Below are positions 10,427 through 21,429 of a stretch of 64,000 nt of DNA, piece after piece; positions within the stretch are counted from its first letter, which is position 1; each line of letters starts with the position of its first letter. A program made the position numbers and the translations under genes. The notes under the pieces are model-generated. The model was not told where the DNA came from. It did not search any database and saw only the letters and a program-made list of their open reading frames with translations. Source of the DNA: Halomonas sp. SpR1 (lineage in GTDB: Bacteria; Pseudomonadota; Gammaproteobacteria; Pseudomonadales; Halomonadaceae); assembly GCF_031010175.1 (NCBI RefSeq), contig NZ_JAUAMB010000002.1, positions 62,001-126,000 of the forward strand, read 5' to 3'.

Positions 10427-11836
10427 CTAGCGTAAACGGCGCCTTTCGCTGGAGGAGGGGATGCCCATGGCTTCCCGATATTTAGCCACCGTGCGACGCG
10501 CCACCTGCACGCCCCCCTCGCCTAATAGCGTGACTAAGCGGCTGTCAGAAAGCGGTTTGCCAGGGGGCTCCTCTTGAATCAGTTTTTTGAGCCGCGCGCG
10601 GATGGCCGTACTGGAGTGGCTGTCGCCATCCTGGCTACTCACCTGACTGGAGAAAAAGTACTTGAGCTCAAATACGCCGCGTGGGGTATGAATATATTTC
10701 TGCGTCGTTACCCGTGAGATAGTCGATTCGTGCATCTCAACGGCTTCAGCGATATCGGCGAGTATCAGCGGCTTCATGGCTTCTTCGCCGTGCTCTAAAA
10801 AGCCAATCTGGCGGGTGATGATTTCTCGACCCACCCGCAACAAGGTGTCGTTACGGCTAGAGAGACTCTTAATTAGCCAGCGCGCTTCCTGAAGGTGCTC
10901 TTTGAGAAATTGGTTGTCATCGCTTTTGTCCGCACGCTTAATCAAGCTGGCGTAGTCGGGCTGAATGCGCAGTCGTGGCAAGGCCTCCGGGTTGAGCTCT
11001 AAATGCCAGCCTTCGTTATCGTGGCGGACGATTAGGTCGGGAGTCACATAGCTATCGTCGGTGTCGCCGTAGGCGCTACCTGGGCGCGGATCAAGGCTGC
11101 GAATGAGAAGGATAACATCGGCCAGCTGTTCGTCATCAAGCCCGAGGCGGCGCTTAAGCAGGCGCATATCATCCTTGCCAAGCGCTTCGAGAAACTGCCG
11201 CACCAGGCGGCGGGCGGGAACCAGCAGTGGTGTATCGTCGGGAAGGGCGGCGAGCTGCAGCATCAGGCATTCACGCAAATCGCGGGCAAAGATACCGGTC
11301 GGTTCAAACTGTTGTAGCTTGAGCAGCGTGGTTTCCACTTCGCGCTGACTAAGCCCGTCAATACCCTGGGCTCGCAGGCCTTCACGGATATCATTAAGCG
11401 GCTGGGTCAGGTAGCCGTTAGCATCTAGCGCGTCGATTAAGCTTTCCGCGACAAGCTGTTCACGGGTGCTAAAATCGGTCATGGCAAGTTGCCACAGCAG
11501 GTGTCCGTGTAGGCTCTGCCCGGCCGCCTGACGCTCGAAATCGGGGCCTTCGCTGCTGCTAGCCCCCTGGCTACCCATATCTTGATAGGTATCTGACCAG
11601 TCGCTATCTACCGAGAGCTCAGTAGGGATGCTCTCTGACCACTCTTCTTCCTTAGGCTCGCTGACAGCCTGCTCACTAAATTCATCTTCCTGCTCCAGCA
11701 TGGGATTGGCATCTAGGGCCTGCTGAATTTCTTGACGAAGGTCCAGCGTCGAGAGTTGCAACAGCGCAATCGCTTGTTGCAACTGGGGCGTCATGGTCAG
11801 CTGTGTGCCGATACGCAGTTGGAGAGAAGCTTTCAT
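10427..11836 (-). CDS. rpoN: RNA polymerase sigma-54 factor
   Basis: 469-residue sigma factor for nitrogen- and motility-type promoters that require an AAA+ activator. Region I is glutamine/leucine rich (LRIGTQLTMTPQLQQAIALL), followed by an acidic region II, the core-binding domain and a C-terminal HTH. The RpoN box ARRTVAKYRE sits close to the end. The ATG at 11836 (MKASLQLRIG) matches family starts; another ATG two codons upstream (11842) is possible. It is downstream of lptB by about 150 bases and upstream of hpf, the conserved order. Confidence 0.96.
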   Translation of the reverse strand: MKASLQLRIGTQLTMTPQLQQAIALLQLSTLDLRQEIQQALDANPMLEQEDEFSEQAVSEPKEEEWSESIPTELSVDSDWSDTYQDMGSQGASSSEGPDFERQAAGQSLHGHLLWQLAMTDFSTREQLVAESLIDALDANGYLTQPLNDIREGLRAQGIDGLSQREVETTLLKLQQFEPTGIFARDLRECLMLQLAALPDDTPLLVPARRLVRQFLEALGKDDMRLLKRRLGLDDEQLADVILLIRSLDPRPGSAYGDTDDSYVTPDLIVRHDNEGWHLELNPEALPRLRIQPDYASLIKRADKSDDNQFLKEHLQEARWLIKSLSSRNDTLLRVGREIITRQIGFLEHGEEAMKPLILADIAEAVEMHESTISRVTTQKYIHTPRGVFELKYFFSSQVSSQDGDSHSSTAIRARLKKLIQEEPPGKPLSDSRLVTLLGEGGVQVARRTVAKYREAMGIPSSSERRRLR

Positions 11837-11985
11837 GACCATCTGAGAACCACTCGTTAATCAGAATGCTCCACACTAGTGCGAGTGAGTGCCGGGTGCA
11901 AGTGCAATAAGCATGCCATTGGTAGTAAAGTTGTTGTAAGGCGCTATTTAGTGGGTGAAAAATAAGTTTAGGAGTGAAAATAATC

Positions 11986-12753
11986 TTAGAGGCGAAAATC
12001 TGCGCCCAAATAAACATCCCTTACTTTTTGGTTAGTAAGAATGGAGGCTGGTGAGCCGCTGGCGATGATTTGCCCATCACCGACGATATAGGCGATATCG
12101 CAAATATCCAGGGTTTCACGCACGTTATGGTCGGTGATCAGTACACCGATATGGCGCTGCTTCAGCGCACGAATGATGGTTTTAATCTCGCCTACCGAAA
12201 TGGGGTCGACGCCCGCAAAGGGTTCATCAAGTAAAATAAAAGCGGGCTCTGTTGCTAATGAACGAGCAATTTCCACGCGCCTGCGCTCGCCGCCTGAAAG
12301 GCTCATGCCGAGATTGTCGCGAATGTGAGTGATATGAAAGTCTTCGAGTAGCGCTTCCAAGCGCTGTTCCCGGTCGTTGCGATTGAGCTCTTTGCGGGTT
12401 TCGAGTATTGCCATAATATTATCGGCAACCGAAAGTTTGCGGAAAATAGACGCCTCTTGAGGAAGGTAGCCGATGCCCGCAGCGGCACGCTCGTGCATGG
12501 GAGCGCGGGTTAAGTCCACATCGTCGATGCCCACTTTGCCCGCATCGGATTTTACCAGCCCGACAATCATATAGAACGAGGTGGTTTTGCCTGCACCATT
12601 CGGGCCAAGTAGGCCCACAACGCTGCCTTGGCAGATTTCCAAGTTGATGTCTTTGACCACCCGGCGGCGTTTGTAGCTTTTGGCCAGGTGGTGGGCATAA
12701 AGGGTCTTGATCGGCGTAAGAGTTTGGTTCGGCGTAGTGTCAACAGTTGCCAC
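11986..12753 (-). CDS. lptB: LPS export ABC transporter ATPase LptB
   Basis: 255-residue cytoplasmic ATPase that powers LPS extraction from the inner membrane with LptF/LptG and LptC. Walker [10 protein letters not shown], signature LSGGERRR, Walker B with [10 protein letters not shown] and the switch histidine in ITDHNVRET are all present. An N-terminal extension of about 15 residues precedes the usual family start at the first beta strand; the [10 protein letters not shown] start at 12753 is kept because no better in-frame start is evident. lptA ends 12 bases upstream. Confidence 0.96.
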   Translation of the reverse strand: MATVDTTPNQTLTPIKTLYAHHLAKSYKRRRVVKDINLEICQGSVVGLLGPNGAGKTTSFYMIVGLVKSDAGKVGIDDVDLTRAPMHERAAAGIGYLPQEASIFRKLSVADNIMAILETRKELNRNDREQRLEALLEDFHITHIRDNLGMSLSGGERRRVEIARSLATEPAFILLDEPFAGVDPISVGEIKTIIRALKQRHIGVLITDHNVRETLDICDIAYIVGDGQIIASGSPASILTNQKVRDVYLGADFRL

Positions 12754-12764
12754 AGCTTGGCTCC

Positions 12765-13259
12765 CTATTGTTCAGGCTGAAGGGTCATACGTATGCGCTG
12801 GGGCTCGCTGCCTTCAACGTCAGAGCGTGCTTGAATCACTTCACGGTCAATAAAATATTCAAGTCGCCCGCCGCTGAACTTGTCCTCTTGCTGGGTCAGT
12901 TCGGCTTGGTCAATCAACTCTACGCGGCGCTCAGCGACATGATAAATAACCCTTCGCGCCCAGCCCTCGGTAGGGCCATCCTGCCCTTGTGCTTGATGAC
13001 GCAGGTAGGCGCGCTCACCGGTGGCGGTTGCCGTCGACAGTTCGCCAGCCTCGTTGCGTTTTATCTCTACCCGATCACCTCGCAACTGCATCTCGCCCTG
13101 GCGAATCTCCACATCCCCGGTATAAACGGCGGTGCCCGCCCGCTGGTCGAGATCTAAACGGTCGGCTTCCACTTCCACAGGGGCCTGTTGTGCGGTTTGG
13201 GCCAGTGCCGATAGGGGCATTGCAAGGGCAAAAAGGGCGGTGTAAACAAGTGCTTTCAT
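12765..13259 (-). CDS. lptA: LPS transport periplasmic protein LptA
   Basis: 164-residue OstA/LptA-fold protein forming the periplasmic bridge for LPS between LptC and LptD. The N-terminal signal peptide (about residues 1-20, ending in PLSALA) is followed by [20 protein letters not shown], the typical first beta strands. It starts inside the end of lptC (4-base overlap) and is followed by lptB after 12 bases. Confidence 0.94.
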   Translation of the reverse strand: MKALVYTALFALAMPLSALAQTAQQAPVEVEADRLDLDQRAGTAVYTGDVEIRQGEMQLRGDRVEIKRNEAGELSTATATGERAYLRHQAQGQDGPTEGWARRVIYHVAERRVELIDQAELTQQEDKFSGGRLEYFIDREVIQARSDVEGSEPQRIRMTLQPEQ

Positions 13260-13840
13260 GGCGACTCCTCTCTAGGTTGCTTGGCCGGGGGGTGTATGCC
13301 GCGTACATTATCCGTTAGGCGAACCCGGCTATCGTTAAGCCATACGTCCATACGTGAAGCGCTCATTTGCTGGGGCGGTTGCTGCAGCATGACCGGGGTT
13401 TCACTCCAGGCATGCTGAGTTACCCCATCATAATGCAATAGCTCGGTATCTAGCTGCCAACCTTCATCCGGTGCTATCAAGCGCGCCGAGCCTGACAGCA
13501 GTAGCGTCTGGGTAGCGGAGTTGAGCTGGCCTACATCGGCGCTGGCTAGCCACTGACGATCCTCACTGTCGTAAAGCAGTGCTTCGGGCTCTTCTGTCCA
13601 GGTTTCGCTTTGCTGAGGCGTGTGGATAAGACGCGGTGTTTTAAGCGACTGCAAGACGTTGCCATTCTCACCGAATAGAGTGATTTCAGCATTTTCTAAT
13701 ACGTGGCCTGGCTCTTGAGCCTGCGCTTCAGGATCGATGCTGGTGTCTTGAGGTCCGCGGGGGTCAAGCCATACCAGTAGAGCCCCCAGCATGATGACCA
13801 GCCCGGCTAACCAGACACGCACTTTAAAGCGTTTAACCAT
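13256..13840 (-). CDS. lptC: LPS export protein LptC
   Basis: 194-residue bitopic protein with one N-terminal transmembrane helix (about residues 7-26) and a periplasmic OstA-like beta-jellyroll. It receives LPS from LptB2FG and passes it to LptA. Divergent in sequence as usual for LptC; identified by length, topology and position between kdsC and lptA. Its start immediately follows the kdsC stop and its stop overlaps lptA, so these genes are probably translationally coupled. Confidence 0.92.
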   Translation of the reverse strand: MVKRFKVRVWLAGLVIMLGALLVWLDPRGPQDTSIDPEAQAQEPGHVLENAEITLFGENGNVLQSLKTPRLIHTPQQSETWTEEPEALLYDSEDRQWLASADVGQLNSATQTLLLSGSARLIAPDEGWQLDTELLHYDGVTQHAWSETPVMLQQPPQQMSASRMDVWLNDSRVRLTDNVRGIHPPAKQPREESP

Positions 13841-14383
13841 TTACTTGCGGCCGTGGAGATAGGTGTCGAGCACCGCGCCCCAGTGCCCTTGAGATTCCAG
13901 CAGGGTATCGCAGATTTCGCGCACTGCGCCGTGACCACCCAGGCGCTCGGTGATCCAGTCGGCGTGGGTATGCATATAATCCGGTGCGTTAGGTACGGTA
14001 ATGCCGACGCCGCAACGCTTAATAGCCGCTAGATCGGGTAGGTCGTCGCCGCAATAGGCCACCTGTTCCAGCTCGATATCGAGGCGCTGGCAGAGCCCAC
14101 GCAGGGTGGTCAGCTTATCTTCACAGCCCTGGTGGACATGGTCGATGCCCAGAGCCGCGGCGCGCTGGCTAACCATGGGGGAGTCGCGGCCGGTAATCAG
14201 TGCAACATGTACGCCCACGCGTTTGAGCAGTTTTAGCCCATGACCATCCTGGGTATGGAATGCCTTGATTTCGATTCCATCGGCCTGAAAATAGAGGCGA
14301 CCATCGGTGAGTACACCGTCAACATCCAGCGCCAAAAGGCGTACACGGCGGAGACGATCAAGTAGCGCAGTAGGTAGGGACAT
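13841..14383 (-). CDS. kdsC: 3-deoxy-D-manno-octulosonate-8-phosphate phosphatase
   Basis: 180-residue HAD-superfamily phosphatase that dephosphorylates KDO-8-phosphate in the CMP-KDO branch of LPS synthesis. The catalytic DxD motif is in LALDVDGVLTDG (about residues 17-28). The third motif appears as YCGDDLPDLAAIK. It has the compact C0-type architecture without a large cap domain. It abuts lptC with no gap and follows kdsD by about 55 bases. Confidence 0.95.
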   Translation of the reverse strand: MSLPTALLDRLRRVRLLALDVDGVLTDGRLYFQADGIEIKAFHTQDGHGLKLLKRVGVHVALITGRDSPMVSQRAAALGIDHVHQGCEDKLTTLRGLCQRLDIELEQVAYCGDDLPDLAAIKRCGVGITVPNAPDYMHTHADWITERLGGHGAVREICDTLLESQGHWGAVLDTYLHGRK

Positions 14384-14438
14384 AGAGCCTCCATATCAAT
14401 CAATTCGTAAAGCCAGGCGGAGTTAAAACGCCGGTAGG

Positions 14439-15425
14439 TTAAATAACACCGCTGGCGAGCAGGTCGTGCATATGTAGAGCCCCAATAGGGCGCTGTTGTT
14501 CATCGACCACCGCGAGCGCGGTAATCCGGCTCTCTTCCATAATGCGTACCGCTTCGGCCGCCAGAATGTCGGGGCCGATGCGTTTACCCGGCCGGGTCAT
14601 GACATCATCCACGAGGACGTCGCGCAGGTTATGAAATTGATCCAGCGTGCGGCGCAGATCACCATCGGTGTAGACCCCAGCGAGGCGTCCATCGCTATCT
14701 ACTACGCAGGTAAAACCAAGCCCTTGCCGGGTAATCTCCAATAACGCATCGCGTAGTGGGCTGCCCAATGCGACCTGGGGCAGTCGCTCGCCATCATGCA
14801 TCAGGTCTCTAACGCGCAGCAGTAGGCGCTTGCCTAAGCTACCGCCAGGATGGGAAAGGGCAAAATCTTCAGCGGTAAAGCCGCGTGCTTCCAGCAATGC
14901 AACCGCCAGGGCATCACCCAGGGCGAGAGCAGCGGTGGTGGAACTGGTGGGAGCAAGGTCGAGCGGGCACGCCTCGCGCTCCACGCCGCTATTGAGATGC
15001 GCGTCCGCGTGCTTGGCAAGCGTGGAGTGGGGCCGCCCGGTCATGCTGACCAGTGGTGTGCCCAAGCGTTTAAGCAACGGCAGTAGCGCAGTGACTTCGG
15101 CGGTTTCACCTGAATTCGACAGTGCCAGCACTACATCTGCGCGGGTGATCATGCCCAGGTCGCCGTGGCTGGCTTCACCGGGGTGAACGAAAAAGGCCGG
15201 TGTGCCCGTGCTGGCAAGGGTTGCTGCCAATTTGCCTGCAATATGCCCCGACTTGCCCATACCCGTTACCACCACGCGGCCTTGGCAGGCAAGGATCAGC
15301 TCGCAGGCGCGGTCAAAGCTTTCGTCCAGTTTAGCCTGGAGGCCCCCAATCGCTGCCTGCTCAATTTGCAGCGTACGCAGTGCGCTTTCGCGTAGTAGGC
15401 TGGATGAAGCAGGAGGCTGGCGCAT
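14439..15425 (-). CDS. kdsD: Arabinose-5-phosphate isomerase KdsD
   Basis: 328-residue enzyme (the same length as E. coli KdsD) converting ribulose-5-phosphate to arabinose-5-phosphate, the first step to KDO. It has an N-terminal SIS domain with GMGKSGHIAGKLAATLASTG and the downstream HPGEASHGDLGM. Two C-terminal CBS domains follow from about residue 205. I took the ATG at 15425; an upstream TTG (15443) would add six residues. It is the first gene of a long minus-strand LPS operon and is divergent from mlaF; the 270-base gap between them should hold promoters for both. Confidence 0.96.
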   Translation of the reverse strand: MRQPPASSSLLRESALRTLQIEQAAIGGLQAKLDESFDRACELILACQGRVVVTGMGKSGHIAGKLAATLASTGTPAFFVHPGEASHGDLGMITRADVVLALSNSGETAEVTALLPLLKRLGTPLVSMTGRPHSTLAKHADAHLNSGVEREACPLDLAPTSSTTAALALGDALAVALLEARGFTAEDFALSHPGGSLGKRLLLRVRDLMHDGERLPQVALGSPLRDALLEITRQGLGFTCVVDSDGRLAGVYTDGDLRRTLDQFHNLRDVLVDDVMTRPGKRIGPDILAAEAVRIMEESRITALAVVDEQQRPIGALHMHDLLASGVI

Positions 15426-15695
15426 AGCGTTTTCTCTTAACAATTGAAAATGAACAAAGTAGTAACCGCCAAGAATAACATCTCGATACCCCGAATAGGC
15501 AGTAATTGAGGTCGTTACTCAATGCGATTGCTGTTGACGAGCTATATAAGGAGAGCCCATTCGCACCTTAATGTCTTGTGGCGTTATAGTACGATGTTCG
15601 ATAATGTTTTAGAAACACTGTTTTCTAACTGCGGTAGCAGCAAGTAGGTTATGCTATTTGGTTCTGGCCGTGCCTTGTTAAGAGTCAACTGATCC
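15426..15695. promoter_or_regulatory. Divergent control region between kdsD and mlaF
   Basis: 270 AT-richer bases without a credible ORF, lying between two divergent envelope operons. It contains an inverted repeat at 15609-15628: TTAGAAA, a 6-base spacer, then TTTCTAA. It also has a possible plus-strand promoter, TTGTGG and GATAAT 18 bases apart (about 15576-15605), just before the inverted repeat. An operator role for the repeat is inference only. Confidence 0.4.
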
Positions 15696-16517
15696 ATGAC
15701 AGATGCCCCCTTTATAGAAATTGAAGAGCTTTATTTTTCACGTGGCGATCACGAAATTTTCCGTGGTGTGAATATGACCATACCGCGGGGTAAAGTGACC
15801 GCGATCATGGGGCCGAGCGGTACCGGTAAAACCACGCTGCTAAAGCTGATCGGGGGACAGTTGACCCCGGAGAGTGGGCGAATACTGATTGACGGTCAGG
15901 ATGTTCATAAGCTGTCGAGGAAGGCGCTATTCACGCTACGCAAGCGGATGGGCATGCTGTTTCAGAGTGGTGCGCTGTTTTCCGATTTGGATGTATTCGA
16001 GAACGTTGCCTTTCCGCTGCGGGTGCATACGGATTTGCCCAATACCATGGTGCGCGACCTGGTGTTGCTCAAGCTGCAGTCAGTCGGCTTGCGCGGTGCG
16101 CGACACTTGACACCTGCTGAGCTGTCCGGGGGGATGGCACGCCGGGTGGCATTGGCCCGTGCAGTAGCGCTGGATCCGGAGCTGATTCTGTACGACGAGC
16201 CGTTCGTAGGCCAGGACCCCATCTCCATGGGCGTGTTGGTGCAGCTGATTAAGCGCCTTAACCAGGCGCTGCAGCTCACCTCTGTGGTGGTTTCACATGA
16301 TATAAAAGAGACCTTGAGCATTGCCGACTATCTCTACCTGATTGCCGATGGTCAGGTGGTGGCTCATGGCACCCCGCAGACCTTGGATACCAATCAAGAC
16401 CCACGGGTTAGCCAGTTTATTCATGGTGAGCCCGATGGCCCGGTGCCATTTCACTACCCCGCCGAGGCGTTTTATCGCGACATTCTGGGTGACTCCCCGA
16501 AAGCACAGATAGGTTAG
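15696..16517 (+). CDS. mlaF: Phospholipid transport ABC ATPase MlaF
   Basis: 273-residue ATPase of the MlaFEDB inner-membrane complex, which maintains outer-membrane lipid asymmetry. Walker A GPSGTGKTT (about residues 39-47), signature ELSGGMARR and Walker B with LILYDEPFVGQD are visible; the LSGGM variant is characteristic of MlaF/Ttg2A. The C-terminal extension after residue 245 is the usual MlaF tail involved in dimer and MlaB contacts. First gene of mlaFEDCB-ibaG-murA. Confidence 0.96.
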   Translation: MTDAPFIEIEELYFSRGDHEIFRGVNMTIPRGKVTAIMGPSGTGKTTLLKLIGGQLTPESGRILIDGQDVHKLSRKALFTLRKRMGMLFQSGALFSDLDVFENVAFPLRVHTDLPNTMVRDLVLLKLQSVGLRGARHLTPAELSGGMARRVALARAVALDPELILYDEPFVGQDPISMGVLVQLIKRLNQALQLTSVVVSHDIKETLSIADYLYLIADGQVVAHGTPQTLDTNQDPRVSQFIHGEPDGPVPFHYPAEAFYRDILGDSPKAQIG

Positions 16518-16570
16518 GTGGCAGAGTCAGCATCGATGCACACATGCAGAGTAAATAAAGGGCAGGGTTA

Positions 16571-17371
16571 ATGCAGTCGAAATTCTCTAACAGCACCGCG
16601 CGTATCACCCGGCTGGGGCGCCGGGGGTGCGACTTAATGGAAGCATTGGGTCGAGCTGGCGTGTTTCTATTTCAGTCGGCGGTGGGTGTGCCTTCCCGAG
16701 AAGGTTGGCGATTATGGTTGCACCAGATGCACTTTGTTGGTGTGCTTTCGTTAGCTATTGTGCTGGTGTCTGGGTTATTTATCGGCATGGTGCTGGCGCT
16801 GCAGGGCTACACCATTCTGGTTGATTTCGGGGCTGAGCAGGCGCTGGGTCAAATGGTGGCGCTTTCGCTATTGCGTGAGCTGGCGCCAGTGGTAGCGGCG
16901 CTGCTATTTGCTGGGCGGGCGGGCTCTGCGCTTACCGCTGAAATAGGTTTGATGAAAGCCACAGAACAGCTCACCAGCATGGAGATGATCGGCGTTGATC
17001 CGCTGCGTCGCGTGGTGGCCCCGCGCCTATGGGCAGGCTTTGTGTCGCTGCCTATTCTTACTGTGGGGTTTAGCGTGGTGGGTATCTGGGGGGGCTACCT
17101 GGTGGGGGTTGAGTGGCTAGGCGTTTTTGAGGGTTCCTACTGGAGCAACATGCAGGCCAGCGTGACCTTTGTTGATGATATTGGTAACGGCATGATCAAA
17201 AGCGCTGTATTTGCTCTGGTGGTGACCTGGATTGCAGTGTTCCAGGGGTATGATTTGGTGCCGACTTCTGAAGGTATCTCGCGTGCTACGACGCGTACGG
17301 TAGTCTATTCGTCCCTGGCAGTTTTGGGGCTTGATTTTGTATTGACCGCCATCATGTTTGGCGGCCTTTAA
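16571..17371 (+). CDS. mlaE: Phospholipid transport permease MlaE
   Basis: 266-residue integral membrane permease of the MlaE family, with an N-terminal interfacial helix and about five hydrophobic segments. The conserved [19 protein letters not shown] segment lies around residues 75-95. It forms a dimer in the MlaFEDB complex through which phospholipid passes to or from the MlaD ring. It starts 53 bases after mlaF; mlaD begins 16 bases after its stop. Confidence 0.95.
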   Translation: MQSKFSNSTARITRLGRRGCDLMEALGRAGVFLFQSAVGVPSREGWRLWLHQMHFVGVLSLAIVLVSGLFIGMVLALQGYTILVDFGAEQALGQMVALSLLRELAPVVAALLFAGRAGSALTAEIGLMKATEQLTSMEMIGVDPLRRVVAPRLWAGFVSLPILTVGFSVVGIWGGYLVGVEWLGVFEGSYWSNMQASVTFVDDIGNGMIKSAVFALVVTWIAVFQGYDLVPTSEGISRATTRTVVYSSLAVLGLDFVLTAIMFGGL

Positions 17372-17387
17372 TGGCTGGAGCAGTTTC

Positions 17388-17852
17388 ATGAAACGCAGTA
17401 AAACCATGGAGTTCGGTGTTGGCCTGTTTATGGTGGCAGGCATCCTGGGGCTGGTGTTCCTCGGCTTACGTGTTAGTGGACTGACGTTCTCTGCGCCCTC
17501 GCAATCGTTTCAGCTAGAGGCCAACTTTGCCAATATTGGCAGCTTAAAGCCCCGCGCCAGGGTCACTATGGCTGGCGTGACGGTGGGACGAGTGGAAGCA
17601 ATCGAGCTTGATACCGAGTGGTTCGATGCGCGGGTCGTGCTAAGTCTGGACAGTGAGCTTGAAGGTCAGCTTTCCAAAGACTCTATCGCCTCTATCCTGA
17701 CGGCAGGTCTGTTGGGTGAGCAGTACATTGGCCTTAGTGTGGGCGGCGACCCGGAGATGTTGGAAGATGGTGACACCATTCGCGACACCCAGTCGGCGCT
17801 GGTGTTGGAAGAACTTATCCAGCAATTTGTGTCCAATATGGCGAGTAACTGA
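17388..17852 (+). CDS. mlaD: Phospholipid transport MCE protein MlaD
   Basis: 154-residue MCE-domain protein that forms a hexameric ring in the periplasm and is anchored by one N-terminal helix (about residues 8-28). The MCE domain spans about residues 38-118 (including ARVTMAGVTVGRVEAIELD), followed by the hydrophobic C-terminal helix that lines the channel. The ATG at 17388 (MKRSKTMEFGVGLFM) is the family-like start; an earlier ATG at 17370 region overlapping mlaE is not needed. Confidence 0.95.
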   Translation: MKRSKTMEFGVGLFMVAGILGLVFLGLRVSGLTFSAPSQSFQLEANFANIGSLKPRARVTMAGVTVGRVEAIELDTEWFDARVVLSLDSELEGQLSKDSIASILTAGLLGEQYIGLSVGGDPEMLEDGDTIRDTQSALVLEELIQQFVSNMASN

Positions 17853-17934
17853 TGTTGCAAATAGCGACTGTTTCAAATGACAGGCACGGATCCAGTTTAA
17901 TAATGGGCCCAGTGTAATAACGGGTAGGGAGAGA

Positions 17935-18600
17935 ATGGTGATGAATGGAGCGAACTTGATGTTGGGTCGGTGGTTATTGATGGTAGTGATGATGGCAGCG
18001 TTAATGGTGCCGCTGCAGTCGCAGGCGCAGTCTCAGACGCCAGAAGCGATGGTTCGCGATAACGTTGAGTCACTGATGGCGGACATTGAAGGCCGCAAAG
18101 ATTACTACGCCAATAACCTTGACGAGCTTGAAGCGTTGGTAGATAGCAACCTTGATCAAGTGGCGGATTTTCGCTACATCGGTGCCAGCGTGATGGGTAA
18201 CTACTTCCGCAACGCTTCCCCGGAACAGCGCCGTCGTTTTGTGGACGTGTTTCGCCAAACGTTGATTGATACCTATACTCGTGGACTGGTGACGTTTGAT
18301 TATGATGAGCTGCGGGTGTTGGACACTCAGCAGGCTCAGCGCTACGACGATCAGGCTAGCGTCGCCATGGAAGTGGTAGCCAACAACGGCCAAGTGTATC
18401 CCGTTAGCTATAGCCTAAGGCTGTCTGATGGAGAGTGGCGGGTAGTGAATGTCATCGTTAATGGTATCAACTTGGGTCTGACTTTCCGCAATCAGTTTGA
18501 CCAGGCCATGCGCGATAACAACCGCGACTATGATGCGGTCATTGACGGCTGGTCGCCTGAAGTGGGCGTTGAGGAGCTTGAGCAGGGAGGCGATGCGTGA
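17935..18600 (+). CDS. mlaC: Periplasmic phospholipid-binding protein MlaC
   Basis: 221-residue soluble carrier that shuttles phospholipid between MlaA at the outer membrane and MlaD. A signal peptide spans about residues 1-31, ending SQAQ. The mature protein is of the Ttg2D/MlaC fold, with GNYFRNASPEQRRRFVDVFR and the C-terminal GINLGLTFRNQF segment typical of the family. GGGAGAGA just upstream supports the ATG at 17935; ATGs at 17941 and 17956 are also in frame. The stop overlaps the mlaB GTG start. Confidence 0.94.
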   Translation: MVMNGANLMLGRWLLMVVMMAALMVPLQSQAQSQTPEAMVRDNVESLMADIEGRKDYYANNLDELEALVDSNLDQVADFRYIGASVMGNYFRNASPEQRRRFVDVFRQTLIDTYTRGLVTFDYDELRVLDTQQAQRYDDQASVAMEVVANNGQVYPVSYSLRLSDGEWRVVNVIVNGINLGLTFRNQFDQAMRDNNRDYDAVIDGWSPEVGVEELEQGGDA

Positions 18601-18935
18601 CAGTGCTGTTTTCTCGCCCCGGCGTCACGGTTAGTGTAGAAAATGCCACCCTGCTTGTAGCCGGCGATGTGGAAGTAACCTTGGCGGCCGAGTTGGCCGC
18701 CAGTGGCGTTAAATGGCTCAAGCATACTGAGCTAACATCAATCAGCTTTGATTTTAGCCGCGTAGGAAAAGCCAGCAGTGTTGCTATTAGCGTCCTGTTT
18801 GAATGGTTGCGCATTTGTCAGCAGCGCGGTATTCAGGTTCAAGCCATTCTTTTGTCAGCGCCGCTTCACCGACTTGCCTCCCTGGCCGAACTGGATGCTT
18901 TGATTGAGCAGCCAGCGACTACTCTGGCCGTTTAA
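18597..18935 (+). CDS. mlaB: STAS-domain protein MlaB
   Basis: 112-residue single STAS domain protein that binds MlaF and is required for assembly and activity of the Mla transporter. The strand-helix pattern includes ISFDFSRVGKASSVAISVLF, where the conserved serine/threonine cluster of the STAS fold sits. It starts at a GTG (18597) whose bases overlap the mlaC TGA (GTGA), a typical coupled junction. Confidence 0.9.
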   Translation: MTVLFSRPGVTVSVENATLLVAGDVEVTLAAELAASGVKWLKHTELTSISFDFSRVGKASSVAISVLFEWLRICQQRGIQVQAILLSAPLHRLASLAELDALIEQPATTLAV

Positions 18936-19028
18936 CGCTGCGGCATCGCCAAGCGCACTGCTTTTCTTTATTATGTCGACCCAATTACGTTCATTAAACA
19001 CGATGACCCCAAAGGAGTTCTCTGCGCC

Positions 19029-20553
<1,525 letters not shown>

Positions 20554-20559
20554 GCCATG

Positions 20560-20727
20560 CTAGGATCCTGTCCGACTTAGCACTGATCTACTGCGAATCC
20601 CGGTATTTTGGCCAACTTTATTCGATCGATTTCGTTAAATAGCGCGCTATTCGCCTCAATCGATCGATAAATTTGACTCAAAATCCGTGCTTCTCGCGAC
20701 GATCGGCCAAGCCGGACAGGCTCCTAG
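20560..20727. repeat. 168-bp palindromic (MITE-like) element
   Basis: The two ends are inverted repeats starting CTAGGA. The left end CTAGGATCCTGTCCGACTT pairs with the complement of the right end, CTAGGAGCCTGTCCGGCTT. Inner arms are also complementary: around CGGTATTTTGGCCAACTTTAT on the left and ATAAATTTGACTCAAAATCCG on the right, then TCGATCGAT arms. The centre is the perfect palindrome AATAGCGCGCTATT at 20638-20651, within a base of the geometric midpoint. No ORF lies inside. It occupies nearly all of the murA-hisG gap. As RNA it would fold into one long hairpin. Non-autonomous transposable repeat is my inference. Confidence 0.75.
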
Positions 20728-20762
20728 TAATCCCTGCATGCGAATAACGACGGGCCGACACG

Positions 20763-21416
20763 ATGAGTAAGCAACTGATTTTAGCCCTCTCGAAGGGCCG
20801 TATTCTAGAAGAGACGCTGCCGCTACTAGCTGATGCGGGCATCACGCCTGCAGAGGATTTAAGCAAAAGCCGTAAGCTACTATTTGATACCAATTTGCCC
20901 GACGTAAAGCTAGTGATTATCCGTGCCACCGACGTGCCCACCTACGTTCAGTTGGGGGCAGCCGATGTCGGCATCGCAGGCAAAGATGTGCTGCTCGAGC
21001 ACGGTGCCGAAGGGCTTTATGAACCGCTGGATTTGGAGATTGCCCGCTGTAAGTTAATGACCGCGGGTGTAACCGGCCAGTTGCCGGCTCGTGCCCGGCG
21101 TCGGGTGGCCACAAAATTTGTCAATGTGGCACGACGCTACTACGCAGAGCAAGGAATCCAGGCCGAGGTGATCAAGCTCTACGGCGCCATGGAGCTGGCG
21201 CCGTTAATGAATTTGGCTGATGAGATTGTCGATATCGTTGATACTGGCAATACCCTGCGGGCAAATGGTATGGAGCCGCGTGAGCTTATTGCTCATATCA
21301 GCACCCGGCTGGTGGTGAACAAGGCCGCGATGACCATGAAGCATGAGCGCATTAAGCCGCTACTCGACCGCTTGGACAGTGCGGTCAAAAAGCGTCAGAC
21401 CCAGCTTGCCGAATGA
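20763..21416 (+). CDS. hisG: ATP phosphoribosyltransferase, short form (HisG)
   Basis: 217-residue catalytic subunit for the first step of histidine synthesis (ATP plus PRPP). It is the short HisG(S) form, lacking the C-terminal ACT-like regulatory domain. Such proteins need HisZ for activity and feedback control, and hisZ is not in this window. The PRPP-binding segment is in [17 protein letters not shown] (about residues 153-169). No strong ribosome binding site is visible before the ATG, and the palindromic element ends only 35 bases upstream. hisD follows after 13 bases. Confidence 0.96.
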   Translation: MSKQLILALSKGRILEETLPLLADAGITPAEDLSKSRKLLFDTNLPDVKLVIIRATDVPTYVQLGAADVGIAGKDVLLEHGAEGLYEPLDLEIARCKLMTAGVTGQLPARARRRVATKFVNVARRYYAEQGIQAEVIKLYGAMELAPLMNLADEIVDIVDTGNTLRANGMEPRELIAHISTRLVVNKAAMTMKHERIKPLLDRLDSAVKKRQTQLAE

Positions 21417-21429
21417 TGTGAGGTGAACC

